Shown: positions 43,167 to 51,526, numbered from the stretch's first letter. The stretch: 64,000 nt of DNA from UBA3775 sp964584255 (GCA_964584255.1 CAZOZM010000001.1:1-64000), one strand, 5' to 3'. Notes: generated by a model from the sequence alone, not told the origin. Numbers and translations are program-made.

Positions 43167-43415
43167 ATGGCAACACAGTATTATCAGGTTGAAAAAAGGG
43201 ATGACAATTATGTGAGAAATGTTATCTCTACCGTATATATTGCTTTAGTGGAGAAAGGGTATAATCCGGTAAATCAGATAGTCGGATATCTGATGAGCGG
43301 TGACCCTACTTATATAACAAACCATATGGGAGCAAGAACGCTTATTGCTAAAGTAGAACGTGATGAAATCATTGAGGAACTGCTTAAGGATTTCATTGAC
43401 AAAAATTTATCTTAA
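43167..43415 (+). CDS. ireB: IreB family regulatory phosphoprotein (UPF0297)
   Basis: Small cytosolic protein of 82 aa. The segment YIALVEKGYNPVNQIVGYLM followed by SGDPTYITNH is highly characteristic. In Enterococcus, IreB is phosphorylated by the PASTA kinase IreK and affects cephalosporin tolerance. ATG 43167 is placed five bases after GGAGG; the frame continues upstream without support. The order ireB-ruvX-DUF1292 is strongly conserved in Firmicutes (often with alaS before). Confidence 0.93.
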   Translation: MATQYYQVEKRDDNYVRNVISTVYIALVEKGYNPVNQIVGYLMSGDPTYITNHMGARTLIAKVERDEIIEELLKDFIDKNLS

Positions 43416-43427
43416 TGAGGCTTAAAT

Positions 43428-43898
43428 ATGTTTAGAATATTAGGACTGGATTATGGTTCGGTTACTGTTGGAGTGGCGGTAAGTGATCCTCTGATGCTGA
43501 CGGCTCAGGGATTGGAAACCATAAGAAGAAAACATGAAAACAAGCTGCGTCAGACATTGGCACGAATTGAAGCACTGATAAATGAATATGACGTATCGGT
43601 GCTTGTTCTTGGTTATCCGAAAAATTTGGATAACTCTATAGGCGAACGTGCAAAAAAATCTGAGGAATTTGCGGAAATGTTAAGAAAGAGGACAGGTCTG
43701 CCGGTTGTTCTGTGGGATGAAAGGCTTACAACGGTTTCGGCTCACAGATATCTTGATGAAGCAGGATTGGATTATAGAGAAAAGTCAGAGGTTGTTGATA
43801 CGGTTGCAGCAAGTATAATTTTGCAATCCTATATTGATTTTCTGGCAAATAATCCGGATGAAAAAGAAAAAATCGAAAAGGAAATCATAAATGGATAA
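43428..43898 (+). CDS. ruvX: Putative Holliday junction resolvase / pre-16S rRNA nuclease YqgF
   Basis: RNase H-fold nuclease of 156 aa implicated in 16S rRNA 5' maturation and perhaps junction resolution. It starts ILGLDYGSVTVGVAVSDP and contains VLGYPKNLDNSIGERA and WDERLTTVSAHRYL, with the expected acidic residues. It begins 12 bases after ireB and overlaps the next gene by 8 bases. Confidence 0.94.
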   Translation: MFRILGLDYGSVTVGVAVSDPLMLTAQGLETIRRKHENKLRQTLARIEALINEYDVSVLVLGYPKNLDNSIGERAKKSEEFAEMLRKRTGLPVVLWDERLTTVSAHRYLDEAGLDYREKSEVVDTVAASIILQSYIDFLANNPDEKEKIEKEIING

Positions 43899-44148
43899 TG
43901 TTATAAAATTTCTCCTTGATGACGGGAGTGAAACAGAGTTTTTTATGGAAGAAAGCTTTAAGATTAACGGAGTTTCCTACCTTCTTGTTACTGAAAAAGG
44001 AGATGAGGAAGGAATTGCCTATATTCTGAAGGAAGTCAGAGATGAAGAGGGCGATGTGATTTATGAGATGGTGGAAGATGACAATGAGCTTGATATCATC
44101 ACAGATTATCTTAACCAGACATTGGATGATACATATATAGATAATTGA
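43891..44148 (+). CDS. DUF1292 family protein
   Basis: Acidic cytosolic protein of 85 aa (many Asp and Glu). It matches the DUF1292 (YrzB) pattern: LLDDGSETEFFMEESF, YLLVTEKGDEEGIAYILK and a C-terminal acidic helix. Function is unknown. The gene overlaps ruvX and is followed closely by RNase J, a conserved neighbourhood. Confidence 0.88.
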   Translation: MDNVIKFLLDDGSETEFFMEESFKINGVSYLLVTEKGDEEGIAYILKEVRDEEGDVIYEMVEDDNELDIITDYLNQTLDDTYIDN

Positions 44149-44165
44149 TAGGAGTAGTTTTTGAG

Positions 44166-45818
44166 ATGGGAAAAAGTATCAGGGTAATTCCTTTGGGAGG
44201 ACTTGAACAGATTGGAATGAATATCACGGCATTTGAATACTGTAATTCAATTGTAGTAGTCGACTGTGGTCTTGCATTCCCGGATGACGATATGTTGGGA
44301 ATAGATCTTGTAATTCCGGATATTTCATACCTGAAAGAAAATATAAATAAGGTGAAGGGATTCTTTATTACACACGGACATGAAGATCATATCGGAGCCC
44401 TGCCTTATGTTTTAAACGAAATCAATGTGCCTGTTTATGGTACTAAACTTACCTTAGGCATAATCAATCATAAGTTACAGGAATTTGAGATGGCTGATAA
44501 GGTTGATCTCAGATGTGTTACCTTCGGTGATGTTATTTCGGCGGGAGAACTTTCCGTTGAATTTATAAAAACAAACCACAGCATTTCTGATGCTGCTGCA
44601 CTTGCAATTTCATCACCTGCAGGTGTAATCGTTCATACCGGAGATTTTAAGGTTGATTTCACCCCGGTTTTTGGAGATGCAATTGATTTACAGAGATTCG
44701 GTGAGTTAGGTAAAAAAGGCGTGCTTGCTTTAATGAGTGACAGTACAAATGCTTTAAAGCCGGGCATGACCATGTCGGAAAGAACTGTCGGAAAAACTTT
44801 TGACAATATTTTCCAGGATGCCGGAGAATCCAGAATTATAGTAGCAACGTTTGCATCGAATGTAGACAGAGTACAGCAGATTATTAATTCGGCAGCAAAA
44901 TTCCAGCGTAAGGTTGCAATAGAAGGAAGAAGCATGATAAATTATATATCCGTTGCAGCTGAACTTGGATATCTGAGGCTTCCGGAAGGAATTCTTATCG
45001 GTATAGAAGAACTTCATAATTATCCTGACAACAAAATTGTAATGATAACGACAGGTTCTCAGGGCGAGGCTATGGCGGCATTATCAAGAATTGCCGCAAA
45101 TCTTCATAAAAAGATTCAGATTAAACCGGGTGATACGGTTATTTTCAGTTCAACTCCTATTCCGGGAAATGAAAAGAATGTTTCAAAAGTCATCAATGAG
45201 CTGTCAATAAAAGGTGCGAAGGTAATTTTCCAGGATACGCACGTTTCAGGACATGCCTGTCAGGATGAACTCAAAATTATATATACACTCCTTAAACCAA
45301 AGTATTCAATACCGATTCACGGTGAATACAGACAGAGGAATGCGCAAAAAGAACTTGCAATCAGTCTTGGAATGGCGAAGGAAGATGTTTTCCTGATAAA
45401 TTCCGGAGATGTTCTTGAATTGTCAGAAGACAAAGCAGTATTAAATGGTACGGTTCCTGCAAGACCGATAATGGTCGACGGACTTGGAGTCGGAGATGTG
45501 GGAAATGCTGTTTTAAGAGACCGACAGTATTTGTCAGAAAACGGTCTTGTAGTTGTTTCAATGGCTGTTTACTTTGATGAACAGCTTATAGTTGACGGAC
45601 CGGATATTGTTACGAGAGGGTTCGTTTATGCAAAGGATGCGGAACAGCTTCTCGAAGGTGCAAAGCAGGAAGCATATGAAGCATATTGCTTCTGTGCGGA
45701 CCAGGGGTATAATGATATCGGAAGAATAAGAAATGTCATAAAAGATGCACTGTCTGATTTCTTCTGGCAGCAAATCAGACGTCGTCCGATGATTTTACCT
45801 ATAATTATGAAGGTTTAA
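44166..45818 (+). CDS. rnj: Ribonuclease J
   Basis: Metallo-beta-lactamase/beta-CASP enzyme with 5'-3' exo- and endoribonuclease activity, central to Firmicute mRNA decay. The 550-aa protein has IRVIPLGGLEQIGMN, the zinc motif FFITHGHEDHIGALPYV, MSDSTNALKPG, VIFSSTPIPGNE (beta-CASP) and the conserved HGEYRQRNAQ near 390. Start ATG 44166 gives the standard N-terminus; an in-frame TTG at 44145 overlaps the previous stop but has no ribosome site, while AGGAG lies 11 bases before 44166. It could be J1 or J2. Confidence 0.95.
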   Translation: MGKSIRVIPLGGLEQIGMNITAFEYCNSIVVVDCGLAFPDDDMLGIDLVIPDISYLKENINKVKGFFITHGHEDHIGALPYVLNEINVPVYGTKLTLGIINHKLQEFEMADKVDLRCVTFGDVISAGELSVEFIKTNHSISDAAALAISSPAGVIVHTGDFKVDFTPVFGDAIDLQRFGELGKKGVLALMSDSTNALKPGMTMSERTVGKTFDNIFQDAGESRIIVATFASNVDRVQQIINSAAKFQRKVAIEGRSMINYISVAAELGYLRLPEGILIGIEELHNYPDNKIVMITTGSQGEAMAALSRIAANLHKKIQIKPGDTVIFSSTPIPGNEKNVSKVINELSIKGAKVIFQDTHVSGHACQDELKIIYTLLKPKYSIPIHGEYRQRNAQKELAISLGMAKEDVFLINSGDVLELSEDKAVLNGTVPARPIMVDGLGVGDVGNAVLRDRQYLSENGLVVVSMAVYFDEQLIVDGPDIVTRGFVYAKDAEQLLEGAKQEAYEAYCFCADQGYNDIGRIRNVIKDALSDFFWQQIRRRPMILPIIMKV

Positions 45819-45840
45819 ATATCTGAAGGGAATGAGATAA

Positions 45841-46323
45841 ATGGCAAAGGCGGTTCGTGTAAATAAAAAATCTAAAGGGCAGGATACGGGAGATATTTTT
45901 GTATCTCTCGGAGGCAGTGTCATCAGACTTGCGATTGACGTGATAGTTTATCTGATAATAATTGCGCTGCTTATTTTTTGTTGCAGATATTTGTATAATT
46001 TCTGTTTCAGAGTATTCGGTTCCGCCAGTGTCACGGATTCCGGTAATGCTTATTCGATGTCGATAACGGTTTCTCAGGGGGAAACGACCATGGAAGTGGC
46101 TGAAAGACTTGAGGAATATGGTCTGATTTTGGATAAATATTCTTTTACCGTCAAGGCAAGACTTGACAAGGCTTCAATAAAACCGGGAACGTTTATTATA
46201 AGTTCTGACATGGATTATGATGAAATTGTCGGAATAATTACGGATTTCGGTCAGATTGTAGATGAAGACGAGCTTGGAGAATCAATGAAGGAAGAAGAAA
46301 AAGACACAGGAAATTCCCAATAG
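45841..46323 (+). CDS. Short MltG/YceG-like membrane protein without catalytic domain
   Basis: Protein of 160 aa with one transmembrane helix (about 33-55) and an extracellular segment (SITVSQGETTMEVAERLEEY, ILDKYSFTVKARLDKASIKP) that matches the LysM-like N-terminal half of the endolytic transglycosylase MltG. The catalytic half with its glutamate (E-rich KASIVEKE-type region) is absent, and an acidic tail ends the protein. Such short forms are seen in clostridia; their role is unknown, perhaps a regulator of cell-wall synthesis. Follows RNase J by 22 bases. Confidence 0.7.
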   Translation: MAKAVRVNKKSKGQDTGDIFVSLGGSVIRLAIDVIVYLIIIALLIFCCRYLYNFCFRVFGSASVTDSGNAYSMSITVSQGETTMEVAERLEEYGLILDKYSFTVKARLDKASIKPGTFIISSDMDYDEIVGIITDFGQIVDEDELGESMKEEEKDTGNSQ

Positions 46324-46352
46324 GTTTTTCTGTGACTTGGAAGGTATTTTAC

Positions 46353-47003
46353 ATGATAATCGATGAAAATTTGACCGGATATATAAGATCGTTTGAGCCG
46401 GATCTGCCCAATTATCTTTATGAAATGGAAAGAGAAGGATTGGAGAATCTTGTTCCGATAATAAAAAAAGAATCCCAATCCGTCCTGAGATTTGTTTTAA
46501 AGGCATATCGTCCTAAGAAACTTCTGGAGATAGGAACGGCAATAGGATTTTCGGCATCCCTGATGTTGGATATTTTAGAAGGAGATGCGGAAGTACTTAC
46601 AATTGAAAAGAGCACTGACAGAGTTGCGGATGCCGAAAGAAATTTAAAAAAATCGCCATATAGGGACTCAGTAACACTTGTGGAAGGTGATGCTGCGGAA
46701 ATTCTCGGTCGTCTTGTGTCTGATAAACCGGAATATGATTTCGTATTTATGGATGCGGCAAAAGCACAATACAGCGAGTATCTGAAACATATAGATAAAC
46801 TTTTAAAACCCGGCGGGGTACTTCTTACAGACAACATTCTGCAGGAGGGAAGTGTTTACTGTTCAAAATTTTCTGTTATAAGACGCGACAGAACCATTCA
46901 TCAGAGAATGAGACAGTTTTTAGACCATATGATGAGGACCGATGAGTATTCATCATGTATAATTCCGATAGGTGACGGAATGCTTATGAGTATCAAAAAG
47001 TAA
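46353..47003 (+). CDS. trmR: O-methyltransferase, probable tRNA 5-hydroxyuridine methyltransferase
   Basis: Class I SAM methyltransferase of 216 aa in the caffeoyl-CoA/YrrM family, with LLEIGTAIGFSASLML (SAM loop), TIEKSTDRVADAERN, FVFMDAAKAQYSEYL and LLTDNIL. In B. subtilis the homologue TrmR methylates ho5U34 to mo5U34 in tRNA. The next gene is a U32 protein of the TrhP group, which makes ho5U34, so the same pathway is likely. ATG 46353 follows GGAAGGT; the upstream GTG frame lacks a site. Confidence 0.85.
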   Translation: MIIDENLTGYIRSFEPDLPNYLYEMEREGLENLVPIIKKESQSVLRFVLKAYRPKKLLEIGTAIGFSASLMLDILEGDAEVLTIEKSTDRVADAERNLKKSPYRDSVTLVEGDAAEILGRLVSDKPEYDFVFMDAAKAQYSEYLKHIDKLLKPGGVLLTDNILQEGSVYCSKFSVIRRDRTIHQRMRQFLDHMMRTDEYSSCIIPIGDGMLMSIKK

Positions 47004-47019
47004 TGAAAGGATTACGGCT

Positions 47020-48252
47020 ATGAAAAAACCTGAATTATTGATTCCGGCTAGCAGTCTTGAAGTTCTGAAGGTGGCTGTTGATTTTGGAGCTGATGCAGTC
47101 TATATAGGAGGGGAGCTCTTTTCATTGAGGGCAAAGGCCCGAAACTTCTCTAAGGAAGATATGGCTGAAGGCATAAGATATGCTCATGAACATGGCGTTA
47201 AGGTGCACGTGACCGCAAATATAACGGCTCATAATGACGATATTGACGGAATAATAGAATATTTCAAGGAATTAAGTGAAATGAAGCCGGATGCGGTCAT
47301 TATTTCTGATCCGGGAGTCTTTTCACTGGCTTCTGAATATTTGTCACCGGAAATAGAGAGGCATATAAGCACGCAGGCTAATAATGTAAATTATCGTACT
47401 TTTCTTTTCTGGCATGCTCAGGGTGCAAAAAGAGTTGTCGGAGGAAGAGAATTATCGCTCAGGGAAATAAAAGAAATAAGATCTAAGGTTCCGGAGAGTC
47501 TTGAAATAGAATGCTTTATTCATGGAGCTATGTGCATTTCTTATTCGGGAAGATGCCTGCTCAGCAACTATATGACAGGTCGTGATGCAAACAAGGGCGC
47601 ATGTACACATCCCTGCAGATGGAAATATGCTGTTGTGGAAGAAAACAGGCCGGGTGAATACTTTCCTGTATATGAGAATGAAAGAGGCACATATGTATTT
47701 AATTCAAAGGATTTGTGCATGATTGAACATATTCCGGAGATGATCGATGCGGGAATAAACAGCTTTAAGATTGAAGGAAGAATGAAGACGGCACTGTATG
47801 TAGCCTGTGTTACCAGAACATACAGAAAAGCAATTGATGATTACTTTGAAAGTCCGGATAAATACTTTTCCAATATGGAATGGTACCGTGAAGAAATTGC
47901 AAAGTGCACATACAGAAATTTTACGACAGGCTTCTATTTTGGAAAACCGGGTGCGGATTCCCTTGTATATGATAATAATGTATACTGTAGAAACTATACA
48001 TATCTCGGAATTATAGAGGGCTGTTTTGAGGATGGAAGTTTTGAAATTACCCAAAGAAACAAATTCTGTGTCGGTGATGAGATTGAAATAATGACACCTG
48101 ATTTCAGAAATGTTGTTACGAGTGTTATTAAAATGTGGGACAATGAGGGAAATGAGATGGATTCCTGTCCTCATCCTCAGATGAAAATGAGAATACTCTG
48201 TTCCGACAGAGTTTCTGTGGGCGACATTATTCGAAGAAAAGATATGGAATAG
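47020..48252 (+). CDS. trhP: U32 family protein, probable tRNA hydroxylation protein TrhP
   Basis: Protein of 410 aa in the former peptidase family U32. PELLIPASSLEVLKVAVDFG, HGAMCISYSGRCLLSNYM, GACTHPCRWKY and FKIEGRMKTALYVA match TrhP (YegQ/YrrO); the conserved cysteines bind an Fe-S cluster and prephenate serves as the hydroxyl source in the known enzyme. Bacillus has two such genes (yrrN, yrrO) after trmR (yrrM); here there is one. Follows trmR by 16 bases. Confidence 0.83.
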   Translation: MKKPELLIPASSLEVLKVAVDFGADAVYIGGELFSLRAKARNFSKEDMAEGIRYAHEHGVKVHVTANITAHNDDIDGIIEYFKELSEMKPDAVIISDPGVFSLASEYLSPEIERHISTQANNVNYRTFLFWHAQGAKRVVGGRELSLREIKEIRSKVPESLEIECFIHGAMCISYSGRCLLSNYMTGRDANKGACTHPCRWKYAVVEENRPGEYFPVYENERGTYVFNSKDLCMIEHIPEMIDAGINSFKIEGRMKTALYVACVTRTYRKAIDDYFESPDKYFSNMEWYREEIAKCTYRNFTTGFYFGKPGADSLVYDNNVYCRNYTYLGIIEGCFEDGSFEITQRNKFCVGDEIEIMTPDFRNVVTSVIKMWDNEGNEMDSCPHPQMKMRILCSDRVSVGDIIRRKDME

Positions 48253-48304
48253 CACTTTTTTCGACTGAGCAGCATATAGTGGCTTAAGAAAGTTTTGGAT
48301 TTTT

Positions 48305-48925
48305 ATGAAAACGTTTCCAATACCGCTGACACAGGCAGAGGAAGAAGATGCAATATGCAGACTTCGAAACGGGGATAGTGAAGCAAGAGAAACCCTGATA
48401 CTTCACAATCTGAGACTTGTTGCTCATGTTATAAAAAAATATGTTTTCTCTGAAGCAGAACAGGATGAGTATATATCAATAGGCATAATCGGTTTAATAA
48501 AGGCAATTGATTCTTTTGACGATTCAAAGGGAATCAGGCTTGCAACATATGCTTCGAGATGTATTGATAATGAGATTCTGATGGTACTAAGAGCAGGAAA
48601 AAAACTTTCCAGAGAGGTTTATCTCAGTGATTCCGTCGGTAAAGATAAAGAAGGAAATGACATAAATCTTATTGATGTTTTGGTATCACCGGATAATGAA
48701 CCCGGATATGACTTGATTTTATCCGAGGATATCAGCAGACTGAGGAGAGTACTTTCGGAAAAGCTTGATCGGAGGGAAAGACAGATTATACTTCTCAGAT
48801 ATGGCTTTATGGATAACAGGGTATATACGCAGCGGGAGATTGCAAAAAAATACGGAATTAGTCGCAGTTACGTAAGCAGATTGGAGAAAAAAGCAATTGA
48901 TAAATTGAGAAACTCCATGAAATAG
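48305..48925 (+). CDS. sigK: RNA polymerase sporulation sigma factor SigK
   Basis: Late mother-cell sigma factor of 206 aa. FPIPLTQAEEEDAICRL, HNLRLVAHVIKKY, SIGIIGLIKAIDSF, LATYASRCIDNEILM and REIAKKYGISRSYVSRLEKK match SigK. The coding sequence is continuous, with no skin element inside it. The first 20 residues of Bacillus pro-SigK (the pro-sequence) seem absent, as in many clostridia, so activity may not need proteolysis. SigE is the closest alternative, but it has a membrane pro-sequence that is not seen here. Confidence 0.9.
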   Translation: MKTFPIPLTQAEEEDAICRLRNGDSEARETLILHNLRLVAHVIKKYVFSEAEQDEYISIGIIGLIKAIDSFDDSKGIRLATYASRCIDNEILMVLRAGKKLSREVYLSDSVGKDKEGNDINLIDVLVSPDNEPGYDLILSEDISRLRRVLSEKLDRRERQIILLRYGFMDNRVYTQREIAKKYGISRSYVSRLEKKAIDKLRNSMK

Positions 48926-48951
48926 CTGCCCGACGGCGAAGAAAGGAATTT

Positions 48952-49791
48952 ATGAACAGAAAACAGATAATAATCTGTGCAGTAGCAGCATTATTGATTG
49001 CAGGTGGAATCGGAGGATATTTTTTCTATAAAGATTATAAGAAAAAGCATCAGCCGAATATTGATATAGCTACAATGTCAAATTCAATTCCGGAAGGTGA
49101 AAAAACAGGCTATGAAGATCAGGTCGTTAAACCAAAGGACCCTCAGTATACGGATCTTTCGGAAAATTCGACAGGTCTGTATCCGACGTTGAGCGGTGTA
49201 TATGAAGGCATTTGGGACGGGTTTGAATTAAATCCGATAGATATAAATGCTTTAGGTGAAAGTGGAATTACAGCGTCATACAGAATGATTTGGTCAAGAA
49301 AATTCCTGTATGTTCAGGTAATTGTTAATGATGTTTCTCCTGACGGATATGTAAAGCCTGAAGACGGAAATATTACGCTTTATACAAAGGACGTTCCGGA
49401 TGATGTAAAAAATCCAAACACATTAATTAAGCAGGACAGTGTTGAATTTTTTGTAAATGAAGACAATAACAGAAATTCGCATCTTTTGGTTGGTGACTGT
49501 CATTATTATATAAGCCGTACGAATGACAGGTTATCGGGATTTGGAGCGGTGACTGATTATCAGTCGGTATGCTACGAAACCTATGATGATGCGGGAAACC
49601 CAACCGGTTATATTGTTGAAGCCGCATTACCTTTACTCACAATCAAAGCCCAGAAAAATAATTCCATCGGTTTTGAAGTAAAAGTGAATGATGTATCTGA
49701 CGGGAAGCTTGTGGGAGTAAAGAAATGGGCAAGCTCATATCTTTACGATTTTCAGAATTTTAAAGCATTGGGAAATGTAACGTTTAAGTAG
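48952..49791 (+). CDS. Membrane-anchored protein with CBM9-like domain
   Basis: Protein of 279 aa with an N-terminal transmembrane anchor (IIICAVAALLIAGGIGGYFF), a short linker, and an extracellular beta-sandwich (about 80-279) of the family 9 carbohydrate-binding/DOMON-like type: IWDGFELNPIDIN, WSRKFLYVQVIVNDV, DSVEFFVNEDNN, and IGFEVKVNDVSDGK near the end. No catalytic domain. It begins 27 bases after sigK and is a paralogue of the next gene over the same domain. It may bind polysaccharide at the surface or in the spore coat; role unknown. Confidence 0.7.
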   Translation: MNRKQIIICAVAALLIAGGIGGYFFYKDYKKKHQPNIDIATMSNSIPEGEKTGYEDQVVKPKDPQYTDLSENSTGLYPTLSGVYEGIWDGFELNPIDINALGESGITASYRMIWSRKFLYVQVIVNDVSPDGYVKPEDGNITLYTKDVPDDVKNPNTLIKQDSVEFFVNEDNNRNSHLLVGDCHYYISRTNDRLSGFGAVTDYQSVCYETYDDAGNPTGYIVEAALPLLTIKAQKNNSIGFEVKVNDVSDGKLVGVKKWASSYLYDFQNFKALGNVTFK

Positions 49792-49855
49792 TTGCTGTAA
49801 AGCAAAATAATACATGTCGGAATTGATTTATCAGTATTTGACGGTAGGAGGAAAA

Positions 49856-50836
49856 ATGAAACACTTTAAAAAGTTGATTACAGGCATGGGGTTATCAGCA
49901 GCGATGCTTGTTGTTCTTATGCTTCCATATTCGGTTTATGCTGAAAATGAAGATGAAAGTACTACGACGGAACCAACTGTTGAAATTACCGAACCGGCAG
50001 AACCGACCCCTTCAGCGGAGTCCGGTGAGCCAACGGCAGAGCCGACTCCATCGGAAGAACCGGCACCGACGGAAGAACCGACAGAACCGACTCCTGAATC
50101 AACTCCAATGCCGGCACCGACAGAAGTACCGGCTGATACACCGGCACCGACGGAAGTGCCTGAGCCTACGGTAGATCCGAATGTGACGATAACTCCTACA
50201 CCAACACCGTATCTGACGGTTGTTCCTCCGTCAGAGGAAAGGGAATATCCGGCTCCTGACCGGGTTTCGGACAAGTCGGTCAAGATAAAATCACCGGCGG
50301 TTGTAAAGGTGGATGGGTTATATGATGAAATATGGGATAATATTCCATCATACGAAATAAAGAATGTTGCCTGGGGTGAAAGCGGAGCAAGTGGAAACTT
50401 TAAAACATACTGGGACAAAGAGTATTTATATGTTTTGGTTGAAGTAAATGATGTAACACCGGATACCGCTTCAGACAGATTTACCAGACAGGACTGCGTT
50501 GAAATCTTTGTAAACGAGGATGGAACCAAGCCGGCAAAATATGGTTCGGGAGACCATCATATAAAAATAAATCGTGACGGAATTATAGAATATGGAAATA
50601 ATACCGATGACAAGATGACATACGCAAAGGTGATTGAAAAAGAGGGAGGATATTTTGTTGAAGTATCCTTTACTTTCAGCACAATTCATCCGTCATATGG
50701 TCAGGCTATAGGATTTGATGTAAGGATAAATGATTCACAGGGAAACCAGTACAGGGATTATATGATTCAGTGGAGTGATACTTCGATGTACACATATGAC
50801 AGGCTTGACAGAGTCGGACTGCTTTATCTGAAGTAG
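49856..50836 (+). CDS. Secreted protein with Pro/Thr/Glu-rich linker and CBM9-like domain
   Basis: Exported protein of 326 aa: signal peptide (about 1-28, ending SVYAEN), a low-complexity linker rich in P, T, E and A (about 35-125, TEPTPSAE-type units), then a CBM9-like domain (about 150-326; VDGLYDEIWDNIPSYEIKN, YLYVLVEVNDVTPD, DCVEIFVNEDG, IGFDVRINDSQGN). No enzyme domain or sorting signal is visible. ATG 49856 follows TAGGAGG. It resembles the C-terminal half of the preceding protein and is probably co-transcribed. Linkers of this type are common in clostridial cell-surface glycan-binding proteins. Confidence 0.72.
   Translation: MKHFKKLITGMGLSAAMLVVLMLPYSVYAENEDESTTTEPTVEITEPAEPTPSAESGEPTAEPTPSEEPAPTEEPTEPTPESTPMPAPTEVPADTPAPTEVPEPTVDPNVTITPTPTPYLTVVPPSEEREYPAPDRVSDKSVKIKSPAVVKVDGLYDEIWDNIPSYEIKNVAWGESGASGNFKTYWDKEYLYVLVEVNDVTPDTASDRFTRQDCVEIFVNEDGTKPAKYGSGDHHIKINRDGIIEYGNNTDDKMTYAKVIEKEGGYFVEVSFTFSTIHPSYGQAIGFDVRINDSQGNQYRDYMIQWSDTSMYTYDRLDRVGLLYLK
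49970..50210 (+). repeat. Degenerate coding repeats (PT/E-rich linker)
   Basis: Repeated units such as CCGGCACCGAC(A/G)GAAG(A/T)ACCG, seen near 50060, 50112 and 50142, encode PAPTEEP/PAPTEVP. The frame stays open, so the repeats are protein linker and not an intergenic array. Their number may vary between strains. Confidence 0.7.
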
Positions 50837-50852
50837 CATATTCAGACAAAAT

Positions 50853-50882
50853 AAAAAAGGTGCAATTAAACTGCACCTTTTA
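50853..50882. terminator. Bidirectional terminator
   Basis: AAAGGTGCA pairs with TGCACCTTT around a seven-base loop, with A-run on the left and T-run on the right. It can end the CBM9 gene on the plus strand and the tRNA-Leu transcript on the minus strand. Confidence 0.85.
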
Positions 50883-50963
50883 TGCGGATAGCGGGACTTG
50901 AACCCGCACAGGTTGCCCCGACAGATTTTGAGTCTGCTGCGTCTGCCATTCCGCCACATCCGC
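50883..50963 (-). tRNA. tRNA-Leu (anticodon CAA)
   Basis: On the minus strand, 81 bases: acceptor GCGGATG pairs TATCCGC (last pair G-U), discriminator A, anticodon loop CTCAAAA (anticodon CAA, reading UUG), a long variable arm of class II type, and T-arm GCGGGTTCAAGTCCCGC. The CCA end is not encoded. The terminator follows at once. Confidence 0.95.
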
Positions 50964-51034
50964 AAGCCTCGTTATATTAACATAATTCCTAAGATAATGC
51001 AAGGGAAAAATTGATTTTGCAAAGGAAAATGAAT

Positions 51035-51526
51035 ATGAGATGTGAAGACTGTCAGAACCTGATTAACGATTATATTGAGAATAATCTTGATGAAAATACA
51101 AAGTTTCTGTTTGTCAGTCATGTGAAAAACTGTAAGTCATGCAAGGAAGAACTGCAGATTAATTATTCAATTCTTACGGCTTTGAAACAGATTGACAACG
51201 GAGATGATTTTTCGGAAAATTATGAAGGTGAGCTTGAACAGAAAATTTCTTCGTTCATTAGCGAAAAAAAGAGAAAGAGTAATCTGTATATGCTCTTTCT
51301 TGTTACTGTTTTTGCTGTCTCTTTCTTACTAACCGTTTTTTCGATGACGCTTACAAACGAGAAGGATATAATCTATTCGGAAAAAGAAAATGCGGTTAAC
51401 ATAGATTTTGATTATAACGGATTAAATGAAAGCATTGATCCTGTTGAAAAGGTTATAAGCGACCATAACAATGACATAATAAACTATATACTTAATCGAA
51501 AGGGGGAAAATGATAATGGCAAGTAG
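51035..51526 (+). CDS. Zinc-finger anti-sigma-like membrane protein
   Basis: Protein of 163 aa with an N-terminal zf-HC2 domain (MRCEDCQNLINDYIENNLDE, then the HVKNCKSCKEEL zinc-binding H-x3-C-x2-C), one transmembrane helix (about 85-105, MLFLVTVFAVSFLLTVFSM) and a short acidic outer part. This is the layout of zinc anti-sigma factors for ECF sigma factors, but no ECF sigma gene lies beside it; sigK is 2 kb away and not an expected partner. ATG 51035 is chosen because AAAGGA is correctly spaced for it and too close for ATG 51029. Confidence 0.75.
   Translation: MRCEDCQNLINDYIENNLDENTKFLFVSHVKNCKSCKEELQINYSILTALKQIDNGDDFSENYEGELEQKISSFISEKKRKSNLYMLFLVTVFAVSFLLTVFSMTLTNEKDIIYSEKENAVNIDFDYNGLNESIDPVEKVISDHNNDIINYILNRKGENDNGK

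Noticed and set aside
48305..48925. Skin-type prophage interruption of sigK
   Set aside because: The reading frame is continuous with all sigma regions in order.
49970..50210. Possible CRISPR-like or minisatellite array
   Set aside because: Units are irregular, spacers are absent, and the frame remains open as a protein linker.
49936..50529. A 197-codon antisense frame rich in Gly, Ser and Val over the secreted CBM9 gene
   Set aside because: It is the mirror of the Pro/Thr/Glu repeats and of the binding domain; the plus-strand frame has a signal peptide and ribosome site.
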